From Straminergon stramineum (lineage: Eukaryota; Streptophyta; Bryopsida; Hypnales; Calliergonaceae), in assembly GCA_963920665.1 (NCBI GenBank), contig OY987269.1, forward strand, positions 5,830,501-5,894,500: a stretch of DNA of 64,000 nt. The letters run 5' to 3'. Of the stretch, positions 23,801-34,461 are shown one piece after another. Within the stretch, counting starts at the first letter, position 1, and the number at the start of each line of letters is the position of its first letter. Made by a program: the position numbers and the translations under genes. The notes beneath the pieces were generated by a model that saw only the letters and a program-made list of their open reading frames with translations, ran no database searches and was not told the DNA's origin.

Positions 23801-25864
23801 ATGAAAGTAATGGACAGTCTCACTGAACACGATGATTTTTCATGCATCTGTTCGCTTGTCCTGATTTCGCTTGTCCTTCCGGCAGACCGACACAAATTCC
23901 AATAGAATTGTCGTCCTCTTCGTTTCAAAAAAGACGTTTGTATATGGAATCAGGCCCCTATTGAAGACTATAACATATAGCAATGGTAAAAATTTCGGAT
24001 TTCCTGAGCATAATTTGTATTTGAATTTGCTCCACTTATCCTTCAAGAACTCACAATTATTTCAACTTTTTCACCCAAAACTTTGAGGTTTGGGGAACTT
24101 CTATAAGACCTATGATTTCATCTCTGAAAAATAAAATAAAATGAAATAATTTTCACTCATATATAGTAAAAAATTGAACATATGGAGAAATCACATTGAG
24201 GTTGAAAACACATTTGTCTTAGGATGCATCATTTAGAGGTTAAACAAGAATAGTCATCTCCCAAGGACAACAATGAGAAGCAATATGATTTTGCTATGAA
24301 CCCCCAAGAAATAATATGTTGTTTATTTCTCAAAAATGAATTGACTGAAATACCCATGCAAAAATCTCTTATTTTTTGCAATATTGAAAAAGAAAAATTG
24401 TGAATCGCATGAGTCCAAATACATACAACGATTATTCCCCCCATTTGGCAATGTTTTGAGGCCCAAAACTACTTCAAAATATTAGTATCTAAAGGAAGGC
24501 AAAAAAACTCATCTATATTTATTCTTTAACAAATCCAACCATAGGATCCTTTAGATATATTGTTCAAGTATATCCCCTCTAAATTTTAGAGTGAAAATCC
24601 CCACTAATTACAAATTCAATGTGCCTAAACTTCCCAAAGTAGTTTTTTTAGCCCTTTACAAATTTGAAGTTTTGTCTTCCAATATTTTTAGAAAAAAACT
24701 TGTATTCCAAAAACTTGTGGAAATTAGTAAATATGTTGAAAAATGAATTGAGAATATACATAAAAAAAACTTAACCAAAAAACTTTGATATCATCTTTCA
24801 AAAAATAATAAAGTAGAAGGTGGTACTAAATGAGAGAAAAAAACAAAAACAAACTAATGAGTATTACAAAAAATTGAGAATCACTCATTCCATTGGCAAA
24901 AATGTTCTACTAAACATTAGGTATCCTTTCTCCTTGTTTTGGGTTCAAAATTCTCAAAAATGGAATTCAAAAAATAACTTTATATGTTTTTTCTACCTTC
25001 ATTGTAACTTTCACTCTGACTAGTATTCAGAGTTAGATGGTCCAAATGCTTGTGAGTAGTTATCAATATATATAAAACTAAATCAAATCAATTCATTTTT
25101 CTTTAGAATACTTTTTTAGCTACCAATTTCAACATTGAAATTAGAAAAAAAGTAATGTGGAAATTTTGTAATGTTTATTGCAACGATGTCAAACAAAGTT
25201 TTAGATGTAGATTATGATGATTAACATTCATCTTAGACATCTTATGCAATATTTTCAAATTATGAAGTCAACAGAGTTGGCCCAAGTTCTCAAAAAGACA
25301 CAAAAAGGCTACTTAATTCTAGGAGTCAAAAAATAGTCAATGTATCTTTATACCTCATATACAAACTGCATAATAATAGTACATAATACCAATGGTGGGT
25401 GCATTGTTGGTTTTGATTGTAGATACTTAATTTAATATTGCATTCAAACCAAAGGACATATTTTAACCCCTAATTTCTTGATAATTATCATTTTTATTTT
25501 TTTATTCTTTTTGGAAACAAGAGAGTTAATAAAAAATACTTTTCATTTTCACAACTGTCATGAAAGAATTTGATTTTCCATTAGCTCTTTGAGAATATAG
25601 AATTTGTCAAATTTTGATTTTGTATGTGACAGTTATGAAATTTTTTTCATATAAAGAGCTAAAACTGAAGTTTTGGAATTTTCCTTGAGAGTGGTTAGGT
25701 TAGTTACCCAAAAGATTCATGGAAAGATGGATTGCCAAACAATAAGTTTGTTTTATCCTTATAATCTAGAATCTTCATAAAATATTCCAAGTTCTTTTCC
25801 CACATTGCTGTGAGCAGATCAGAGAAAATCACTTTTTTCAGAAATAAATTTTTTGAAATCTAGG
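23801..25864. other. AT-rich intergenic sequence
   Basis: Very AT-rich with no gene. Possible worn element ends occur at about 24236 (TTTAGAGGTTAAA) and 25462 (TTAACCCCTAATTTCTTG), but their partners were not found. Confidence 0.35.
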
Positions 25865-25924
25865 GACTCTACTTAGCAGTCTAGGCCCTTCCTTTTTCTG
25901 CAACTACTATTGAGGGGGCCTCAA

Positions 25925-26492
25925 CCCCTAAACGTCTAGAATCGTCTCCAGAATTGACAATTCGAGAAAAATCATTACAAAGTGCTAATTGGAAGAATAT
26001 TTTGGAATTGATACACAAATAAAATTTCTAGATTTGATTTGTAGATTCCATCTGTACAATTAGATTCACCTATGCTATCACCAATCTTTTTTTTTTTAAT
26101 TTTGAAAGGGAAATTTCAAAATTCCTTCTAAATTCGATTACAAGCCAAATGTTATCATTTTTTGAGTAAAATTTGTTGGAATGGATTGGAAATGAGTTTT
26201 TCTTCACATGGTGATTTTTTGAAATTTTTGTGTTCTTCAAATCTATGACCTCATTTTGGCAAATCCAGGTTTTGAACTAAAGTCAATGCAATTTGACCAC
26301 TTCACATCCTTGCACACTTGTAATTTTAGAAAAATATGTACTCTGGTAATACCAAATCCAACCCTTAAATAGGACAACTTCATAAAATATCTCTACAAAA
26401 TTAGAATAACTTTCGTCCAAACACTTAGGAAGATGAAACTCGAGTTTCAATTTGTTCATCATCCAGAAAATGGATGTCAGAGTGCTTAGGGT
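25925..26492 (-). mobile_element. Family A element inside the NXD1 pseudogene
   Basis: A reversed copy of 9604-10189. It sits between TCAA (25921-25924) and TTAA (26493-26496); the intact gene reads CCTCAACGAACAT at 3782-3794, so the element split this site. Ends are CCCCTAAACGTC and, inverted, CCCTAAGCACTC. Confidence 0.85.
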
Positions 26493-27020
26493 TTAACGAA
26501 CATCATTGTGTCTTCTAATCCAAGTGCCGCAATAGACTTTCTGATGAGCACATAGACATCACATCATTCACTGTCCAATTGCTCAGTTTGGGCATTTCCT
26601 GACCCTTCTTCCTCTGTAATTTGGAAGGAGGTATACAGTGCCGGAGCTAGGCACAGAAACAGTCCTTATTCTGGACACATAGTTACATCTCCACAAACAA
26701 AATTGGCAATAAAACATTTAAAATAGGTTCCTCGACACTTTTGTATGCACACATTTTGCTTATATCTTTGCACAATTATGTTATTCATCATATTGGTCAC
26801 TGATGATGTTTTGGTAAGGATTCAAGCATTGCTTTGTAAGAATCATGACAATATATGGGCAAAATTTTGCATTGAAGCACCATATTTATCATCAAGATTG
26901 AAGACTTTGGAGTGCTCAAGAGTGTTGAGCCTTCTTTGAGCACCCAAGTTGATAAACTCAATCAGACTAAGGAAATCTATGTTGCTTTTTGAAAAAACTG
27001 TTTAGTAGCAATCTTCTTAA

Positions 27021-27639
27021 CCCTTGAAAGACCCTTAGGTCCCTCTATATGACCGGCATTTAGCCTTACAACTTTTTGATTGTGGTTTAATATATGAATT
27101 GTAGTACATAGTTATTCACGTCCTATCATGATCATTAATTTTGTTTGTACTGAAAAGTATTTGGTCAATGTTTCTCTGATAAAATACCATCAAATTCATA
27201 GTATACTATGGTAGAATCATCCATTACCAACCAAGCCCCCCATGGACAATCTATATATAGGTAATGGAAAATTCAACAGAGAGATGACTAATTTCTAACC
27301 ATTAGTTTCTTGGTTTCCAACCACCTTCTAGCCATCACTGTCATGATACATGTGCTTTGTTTTGAGATCCAAATTACGGTCTTTAGATGAGCAGTGACAC
27401 AAGACTCTATGTGTTTGGGATGGGTGTAGGCCAACTTCTGGACTCTAAAATTCATAAAAGTTTGAATTGAAGGAAAAAAATTATGAAAATTTGAGAACTC
27501 TCATCATTTCTATTTCTCTACAAGGCAAAAAAATAATATTGCCTTCTACTACTCCAAATCATGCATAAAATGCCTAAGTGGGTGGTAATGGTTGGTTCTA
27601 CTATATAAGGCCTCATAGGTCTTTCATACCCTTCAAGGA
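27021..27639 (+). mobile_element. TTAA-flanked non-autonomous element, family C (619 bp)
   Basis: TTAA at 27017-27020 and 27640-27643. The left end reads CCCTTGAAAGACCCTTAGG; the inverted right end contains CCTTGAAGGG and GAAAGACCTATG. The intact NXD1 intron at about 4170-4185 gives the empty site (CTTCTTTAGCAAAATT). Its interior (about 27221-27600) is shared with 39779-40195 and 62085-62431. Confidence 0.85.
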
Positions 27640-28215
27640 TTAAGTAAAATTATTATGTAATGTCCAATCATGCCTTTTTCATTACAACAACAAATTTAAT
27701 CCTTAAAGAACATTCTTTGTTCTAGTTTGGCCAAACTTCATTAGTTTTCTATATTAAACATATTTATCAAAAACTTGATATTTTTTTCATGTAGTAATAT
27801 ATATCCATAATTTTTCTTCCTTTTATCATAATTAAAACACTAGAATGAAATTTATATGATTTTTTGAATTGAATTCTTTGTAAAAATCATTGTAATTCCA
27901 AAAATTCTTAATTTTTTTTTAAATTATTAGCAAAAATGGAGACCACAATGACAAACATCATGGTGTAGTTGATGTATTCCTTGAGCTCACTCAAAGAGAG
28001 ATTCAATAGAAAAGGTTCAAATGCAGTGTATTTTAAGCATTCAAGATGTTACCTTCAAAGTATCACTATAGCTATAATTTTAACAATGTAAAATTAAAAA
28101 CTAAAGCTAGGAGCTATATTTTCTAAGTTAAGGTTCAAAACACTTAAAATAAAGACTATATGAAAATCAAGTTTGAACCTAAACTTATGTCCCTTATGCA
28201 AGTTTGTCCTTTTAA

Positions 28216-28934
28216 CCCTTAAAGGACAGGCCTATAATCATTGATTTCAAGCCTCATTGCCTATCACTTTGTTTGCATAAAGATATGACTTCAAAATTTA
28301 TATCTATTTTCTTAGAGATGAAGTCGTATATCTAGTATGCATCATAAAATTTTCAAATTTTTTGGGAAAAATTTGAAATTACTATGAGTTCTTTCAGGAA
28401 AAAAATGAAGAAAATTCATATCAAATATAGAATATACTCAAAAAATCTGAAATTTTCTCCATAAATGTGTATTATAGTATATAATGTCACAATATAAAAA
28501 AACTTATTGTGCAACTCTAAAATTAGAAAATCAACAAAAAATGGTTATATTCTAAAGTTCATATTGCTAAAAAATATTGAAATTTACAAATTTTTCAAAA
28601 ATTTCAAAAAATTTCAGTTGGAGTAGAAACTTCACTTGATAAGCTTCATTGCATTAGTGGGACTCAAATTCAAAAGACATAATTTTCATGATTGAAATTC
28701 ACATCACAAATAAATAGCAAGAAAAGGCTAGAATATATTACAAGGGTGATCCATGAATCTTCTTCTTTAGAAAAGTCAATTATACCAAAATGAGGAATTT
28801 GCAACACTATTCACTAAAAATATACTCAAGCAACTTTGAAAAATATATTGGATCAAAAAACAATTTTTTTCCATCTTATAGTCTCAAGTGAAATCATCCA
28901 TCATGCGCTTAGTGTCCATGACATCCTTCTAGGG
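28216..28934 (+). mobile_element. TTAA-flanked non-autonomous element, family D (719 bp)
   Basis: TTAA at 28212-28215; the right flank is TTAC at 28935-28938, probably a mutated TTAA. Ends are CCCTTAAAGGACAGGCC and, inverted, CCCTAGAAGGATGTCATGG. It separates two blocks that are continuous in the intact NXD1 intron. No coding frame. Confidence 0.7.
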
Positions 28935-29338
28935 TTACAATGTTTCCAAAGTTAATTAAATTAGTAAATAACTAAGTTAAATATTCAAATTCACTAAATT
29001 ATTTCTTCTATAGTACTCTAACTAGATTACAAATACACATTGAGGGCTAGAGCATTGAACTAAGGGTGGATTGAGGGCCCAAACTCATGCAAATTTGTCC
29101 GGCCTTCCATCCGGCCCTAGGCCAAGTAAGAACCGGGCCTTAATAGGAGAAAGACTCATACTTCCTTGTATAATTCACTATTGTGCAACCTGTGAAGATT
29201 TTTGGTTTTGCATGATGACTAACTTACACTACAAAAAACACCAAGGTGGTACAAACCTTGTTATCTATATGTTTTGTTGCATTGCTACAAAAAATGTTGC
29301 TTTTCATTCCCTAAAATAACAACAAAATATGGGGTGAG

Positions 29339-29528
29339 CACTACAAGAGAAAGGTGTGTTTTAAGTATAGTTCTAGACATATAGTCCTATAAGTAACGAC
29401 CTTAAAGGGGTGTTTTCAATAAAAATTTACTAGAAATACAGGTGTATTTAGTAAATTTTTACTAAAAACACCCCTTTAAGGTCGTTACTTATAGGACTAT
29501 ATGTAAAATCCCCCTTTTTCTTGTAGTG
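29339..29528 (+). mobile_element. CACTA-type MITE with a 40-bp perfect palindrome
   Basis: Starts CACTACAAGAGAAAGG and ends ..TTTCTTGTAGTG, flanked by a 3-bp duplication GAG (29336-29338 and 29529-29531). This is the signature of CACTA (En/Spm) elements. Internally a 40-bp arm starting ACATATAGTCCTATAAG is matched perfectly by its inverted copy, so the element forms a long hairpin. The perfect arms suggest recent activity. Confidence 0.92.
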
Positions 29529-29725
29529 GAGTGAAAAAAGTCACAAAGGAAAAAATGTAGGGCCGACTTGGATACTAACATTAGGTTGTTTTAGTGAGAA
29601 GCGACACAAGTTCGGAGCTCTGGACTGAAACAATAAGGTTTGCTCTAGTATTGACATATAGATGGTCAACTATTTAGCAACTGCATAGAATTAAGGGACC
29701 AAGTGTGCAGAACATTTATAATTAA

Positions 29726-29948
29726 CCCTAAAAAGACGAACTAGTGACTATGGAAATCAACCCTTTTGGAACTGTATGACATCGTCTACTTTAAAAAAAA
29801 TAAAAAATACTCATAGGAGGTCAAAGTGTTGTAGAAGATCTCCCCTTTCCATACAAAATTCCAAGGATGAATAGTTGCAGTTCTGTCCTACATAGAGAGA
29901 TTCTTTGTCATCCATCAAACACTAAACATCCGTGTCGACGTTTATGGG
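29726..29948 (+). mobile_element. Family B element (223 bp)
   Basis: TTAA at 29722-29725 and 29949-29952. Collinear with 10320-10540 over its whole length. It is inserted in the NXD1 pseudogene at the place corresponding to about 5175 in the intact gene. Confidence 0.88.
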
Positions 29949-30114
29949 TTAAGCTATCACAACTTGCTCAAGTGTAATCTCTAAAGTCTAAACAATGTGC
30001 AATTGAATGAATGCCATGTGTAATCATAATTTCCAATTATGCAATGACCATTGTTGAGAAGTTCAATGTTTGCAAAGTGGTCTTCTTCTTGAACTTCCAT
30101 CAATTTCCACCAAC

Positions 30115-30388
30115 CCTTTTTTTTACTTTTTGAGAAAGTGCTAGGATGACGATCATTGAAAATTTAGTGAAGCATTGTATTTCTATGTTCATCCATATTT
30201 TGGACAAAAAGATACTTATCAATCATATTCATACACTTTATCATCCAAATTTGGTGATTTCATCCACATTTTGAATGGAAATGGATTATTTTTGCCAAAA
30301 AAAGATTACTTTTATATAGCGAAAATGAGACATTTATGGTGAAATGGTGCAATCTGGCCCCGTGGTGCCAAAAAAAAGGACTAGTCTC
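30115..30388. mobile_element. Unclassified insertion in the NXD1 pseudogene exon 7
   Basis: About 275 bp absent from the intact exon 7 (compare about 5310-5325). Imperfect direct repeats TTTCCAC and TCTCCAC bracket it, which could be a target duplication of 7-9 bp. No TTAA and no clear terminal repeats. Family not assigned. Confidence 0.5.
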
Positions 30389-30554
30389 CACAATGTCTAG
30401 AGCACAATTCTTTTTTCTTGGGCTTCCTCTTTCTTCAAGGAACTCAAAATTTCCTACCATGGCTTTCCAAATTTTCTTTCACTTATGGAGGTCCTCTGCA
30501 TCATGTGGAGTGGCAAATAAACTATTGTACACCTAAAAGTATCTGCATACTTAG

Positions 30555-31142
30555 CCCTTAAACGTCAACACGGACGTTTTGTGTCCGATGGATGACAAGG
30601 AATTCTCTTGTGTAGGATAGAAGTGCAACTATTCATCTTCAGAATTATGGGTGGTGATGGGAGATTTTCTACAGTAGTTTGACCTCTGATGGATATTTTT
30701 GGTTTTTTTAACCCTTGAATGACGGGCGGATCACCGTGGCCAAAAGTGGGTTGTGAACAGTAGGTGGTGCCAAGGCTGACCGCAAGGAAAAACATTGTTC
30801 ATGAGTTGTATAAGTGATCATTCCACACTACCCTTGTGGAAATTTGCAAGGAGGGTAGCAAGGAACCAACACTGTGTACATGAGTCTGTGAACTTAATAA
30901 GCTACCTAAAGATATGAAAGAAGTCAACGATGCTATTTTCTACCTTATATGATGCAACAAGACTCTACGATCACTTTCAAAAATAAAATGGATGAAAAAC
31001 GGGCTTCTAACATTCTGCAGATGAAAATTTTGTCATCCATCGGACAAAAACTGTCCGTAATGTCCTTCAAGGGTTAAAGTAGATGATGTCACATGGTTCC
31101 AAAAGCCATGATTTCCACGGTCACCAGTCCGTCCTTTAAGGG
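30555..31142 (-). mobile_element. Family B element carrying a nested insertion
   Basis: Flanks are TTAG at 30551-30554 and 31143-31146. It is a reversed copy of the 221-223-bp family B element, split by the element at 30712-31073. Removing the inner 362 bp plus one 4-bp duplication leaves 222 bp, equal to the unnested copies. Confidence 0.9.
30712..31073 (+). mobile_element. Nested TTAA element (362 bp)
   Basis: TTAA at 30708-30711 and 31074-31077. Ends are CCCTTGAATGACGGGCGG and, inverted, CCCTTGAAGGACATTACGG. It lies within a family B element at a TTAA that is visible in the unnested copy at 29726-29948. No coding frame. Confidence 0.92.
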
Positions 31143-31265
31143 TTAGGCATCTGAGCACGGTAAATTATTGTGGCTATTGTTCACTATGACTCTTGCTGCC
31201 CAGTTGGAGAAAGCATAGCACGTGAGGAACGTCAGTAATGACACCATCTAAGGTACTTCATTGTA

Positions 31266-31989
31266 ATATGGGTTATCTTGCTCTCAAGGTTTCTTGTAAG
31301 TGCTCTGTTCAAGCAGGCCTGAACAATGACAGTGAAATTTTTGTTAGCAAATTATTGCCAAAATCTTACCTGATTTTTGAACTGTCTTCCTTTCTGCTAG
31401 AAAATAATTTTTTTTAAATAGATGAAATCGCAAAAAACATTTACAAGAAATATGAGATTCACCAATATATAGATGAAGTTTATTACTTTTAGGTACTATT
31501 ATGGATGAGAGATGGATGATCCAAATTAGATGATACTATATGTCTGACCTAAAGGAAATCATCCATTTCTAACTAGCTTCCCATTCTCACAGGTGAGGCT
31601 ATTGAATTTCCGATCAATTGTAGTGTAGGTGACAATTCATGTAGAGCAGGATCAATAAAAGCAATAGAAATGTCTAGGAGGTGAACATTGAAAGCATACA
31701 ATGATCACATCACGTACATTGAAAGCCACAACAATCACTTACACCGTTTTTCTAAAAATAGATGGACTAGCCTATGGTTGGAAATAGATTTGCCTACATA
31801 TTAAGAATGTTGCAAACAGGATCTTCACAAAAAAAATTCATGATAATTTTGTTTTTTAGGAAAAAAATGTAAAAAAATATGAAATCCATTTGAAATCTAT
31901 TTCTATACATGGGGAAAGTTTTTCCTCAACCTTCCCCATGCCGCAGTTAGGCAGAATTGCTTAAGTGGTCGGAAATGGGTGATCATCCT
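31266..31989. other. AT-rich spacer
   Basis: About 720 bp between the NXD1 pseudogene and the TGD1 promoter region. No gene, repeat or RNA signal that I can support. Confidence 0.4.
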
Positions 31990-32219
31990 GATACTTGCTT
32001 TCTAAGACAACCGAAAAAATTCACTGTGGTCGAGGGGAGCGCTCTCGTCACCTGCAAGACCGGGGGCGCGGCGCCAGTGAGGCTTAGCGGAGCGGCTGGC
32101 GCTTCCAGGGCCCTGAAGGCGGGGCTGCTGGAACTCCCCGCAACAATCCATTTGAGCGAACCCGACAACGACAACTTGGCGAGCCCTGCATCCCCATAAC
32201 GGTGCAGATGCTCATCCAT
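31983..32219 (-). CDS. Possible truncated divergent gene, GC-rich first exon
   Basis: A 78-residue frame starting MDEHLHRYGDAGLAKLSLSG, facing away from TGD1 with 115 bp between the two start codons. It is far more GC-rich than the DNA to its left. A possible donor (CAA|GTATCA) lies near the end, after which coding character vanishes. It could be the first exon of a gene whose remainder was lost, or a shadow of GC-rich TGD1 promoter DNA. Family not recognised. Confidence 0.25.
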   Translation of the reverse strand: MDEHLHRYGDAGLAKLSLSGSLKWIVAGSSSSPAFRALEAPAAPLSLTGAAPPVLQVTRALPSTTVNFFGCLRKQVSG

Positions 32220-32334
32220 ATCCTCCCTGATTCACGCCCTCGACCTCATCGTCTCCATCGTCGTCCCCCCAGAACTCCTCCACGTTTTCTTCAGTGTTGC
32301 AGCTTCTTCCTCTAAGGTTTTGCATTCTGGGGTC

Positions 32335-34461
32335 ATGGCTCTGGCGCACAGTCTGCCGCGCCTGCGCCTCTCCCATCCCCTGTCCTCCCCGCCCCTTCTC
32401 CGTCGCTCCTGTACCCTCGCCCTGCGCTCTTCCCCCTCGTCACGTCTTCAGCATTTGTTCCTGCCTCCCCTGCCCCACCCAACTCTTTCTCGTGGCCCTC
32501 TTTCGCCTCCCCACCTGCACGCTACTACCGCTGCCGCCGAGGTTGACCTGCCCAGTAATGATGCCGACGATGCTGCTGCCGCTGCCACTTTTTCGGCAAC
32601 CCCTCCCCCTGCTGAGGAGTTTCAAATCCGCCCTCTGCTGGCCGGCTGGATGCCTCCTCGCTACCTCTGGCGCGCAATTGCTGCTTTCATCATCGCCGGC
32701 CAGGTACCCCTCCCCTCCGTCTCGCCCGCTTCCCTTGTCGTTTTGGCACTACATCCGCAACCGTTTTAAACAGCAATTGAGCAATTGAGCAATTTGGTAA
32801 ACAGCAATTGAGCTCCTTACCTCCTCCCTCCCAACCTACTCTTCAATGTCCGCGTTGCAAAGGAAATGATCGAATCTCTCTATTGGAACCCTAAATTACT
32901 GCGCGCTATTGCCAGGCCTTCTCCGGGCCCTGCTATTCTCGTTGTAGCTCTTCCTCTCGAATTCGTCATCACCGGTGCAATGACCGCATGCATTTCAAGC
33001 CGCCCGCGCGCTCCCCTTTGGAGCTATCGAAATTTGCTTTTCGTCGTTATTCAGATTTGGGAATCTCCCGAATGCGTTTTTCTGTCTGCGCGTTGCTAAG
33101 AACTCGAGCTTTTAATATTTGGTAGGCAGTGTCTCTTCAGCTCCTCAGAACGGCCTCCGAATTTCAGCCCCCCTGATCTTATGTTGAATTGCATTTTGCA
33201 GGTGGTTATTAGGACTATCAGGGGAAGAGTGCATGCCCGCAACACGTTGCAGCAATTAGAGTTAGTTGGACCACGATCATTGGGTGTGAGCCTCTTGACT
33301 GCCTCGTTTGTTGGCATGGTTTTCACAATCCAGGTTCGTAACTGTCTTATTTTCTCCTTGGCTTAGCATCTATTAATTAGACTGAAGGTTCTATGATTTT
33401 CTTGGGCCCGAAGAGTTCTGTTTTTATAGCTTTTATGGTCAAGACCCGACATGGGATGAGCATGGCGGAGGTCTTTGGCTATCAATTACCAGAGTTTGAC
33501 ATCTATACCAATTTGGCAGTTTGTTCGGGAATTTGCGAGGTTGGGATTGACAAGGTCAGTTGGCGGCGTTTTGGCGTTGGCGTTGGCTCGAGAGTTGTCT
33601 CCTGTGGTGACGGCCATTATTATGGCAGGTAGAGTTGGAAGTGCATTTGCTGCTGAGCTGGGAACCATGCAAGTAAGCCGTTCTTTCTACCATTTGGGGC
33701 CTCCTTGCTCCCATACCACTCGTTTTAGCTCTTCGTTAGCCAGACCTCGGATTGTCTTTGGAGACTCTAGAGACCGTTAATCTTTGTCAGTGGGCCTTCA
33801 TGCTCTTAGGCATTTTATGAATGGCAGATGAAGGTTATAATGCTCTGGCTTTCTGATTTACCCTTTGTTAGACGATAGACTTCCTGTGCTGTTTGATAAA
33901 CACTTATTTTGTACTGTTTACGGTAATCATTTGTTTGTATTGCATGGGTGCATGATTTTCTGTTCTCATCGTACCTCCACTGTCTACTTGCATTTATTTA
34001 AGTGTTGTTGCATTTTGTTACAGGTTTCAGAGCAGACAGATACACTGCGAGTATTGAGAACTGACCCAGTTGATTACTTGGTGACTCCTCGCGTAATTGC
34101 TTGCTGTTTAGCTTTACCTATTCTCACTACCATGTGCTTTGCAGTAGCCATGGGGGCTAGTGTATTACTTGCAGACTCTGTTTACAATGTGAGTGCTAAT
34201 ATTATTCTTGAATCTGCCGCAAGAGCCTTACAACCATGGGATTTGATAAGCACAACAATTAAATCTGTTGTGTTTGGCGGTATCATCTCAATCGTGAGCT
34301 GCACATGGGGTGTAACAACTCTCGGTGGAGCTAAAGGAGTTGGAGAGTCCACCACTTCAGCTGTGGTCATCTCTCTCGTCTGCATATTTATAGCTGACTT
34401 TATTCTCTCGTGGGTCTTTTTCCAAGGCGCAGGAGATGCTCTGAAGGCAGCCATGGGGTAA
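32335..34461 (+). CDS. TGD1: TGD1, permease of the chloroplast envelope lipid importer
   Basis: Four exons: 32335-32703, 33202-33333, 33520-33672, 34024-34461, totalling 1092 bp (363 residues); all introns are GT-AG and phase 0. TGD1 is the MlaE-family permease that works with TGD2 (lipid-binding) and TGD3 (ATPase) to bring ER-derived lipid through the inner chloroplast envelope for galactolipid synthesis. Conserved blocks: [98 protein letters not shown]. The first about 95 residues are rich in Ser, Pro, Leu and Arg with few acids, as for a transit peptide. Several hydrophobic segments follow. A TTG 15 bp upstream is in frame, but 32335 is the first ATG. No defect is seen. Confidence 0.95.

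Larger units (their letters stand above)
25865..31265 (-). pseudogene. NXD1 pseudogene (3' half), shredded by transposons
   Basis: Sequence collinear with the intact NXD1 gene (exon 5 to exon 10 and the introns between), same strand. Matches: 25880-25920 and 26497-26690 with exon 10; 26700-27016 and 27643-28000 with intron 9; 28940-29040 and 29130-29300 with the intron beside exon 8; 29953-30110 and 30390-30550 with exon 7; 31147-31180 again with the exon 7 flank; 31180-31260 with exon 5. Between the last two blocks about 780 bp of the parent, including exon 6, is missing. Frames are destroyed throughout. Insertions lie at 25925-26492, 27021-27639, 28216-28934, 29339-29528, 29726-29948, about 30115-30388 and 30555-31142. 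It is a genomic (unprocessed) duplicate because intron sequence is retained. Confidence 0.92.
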
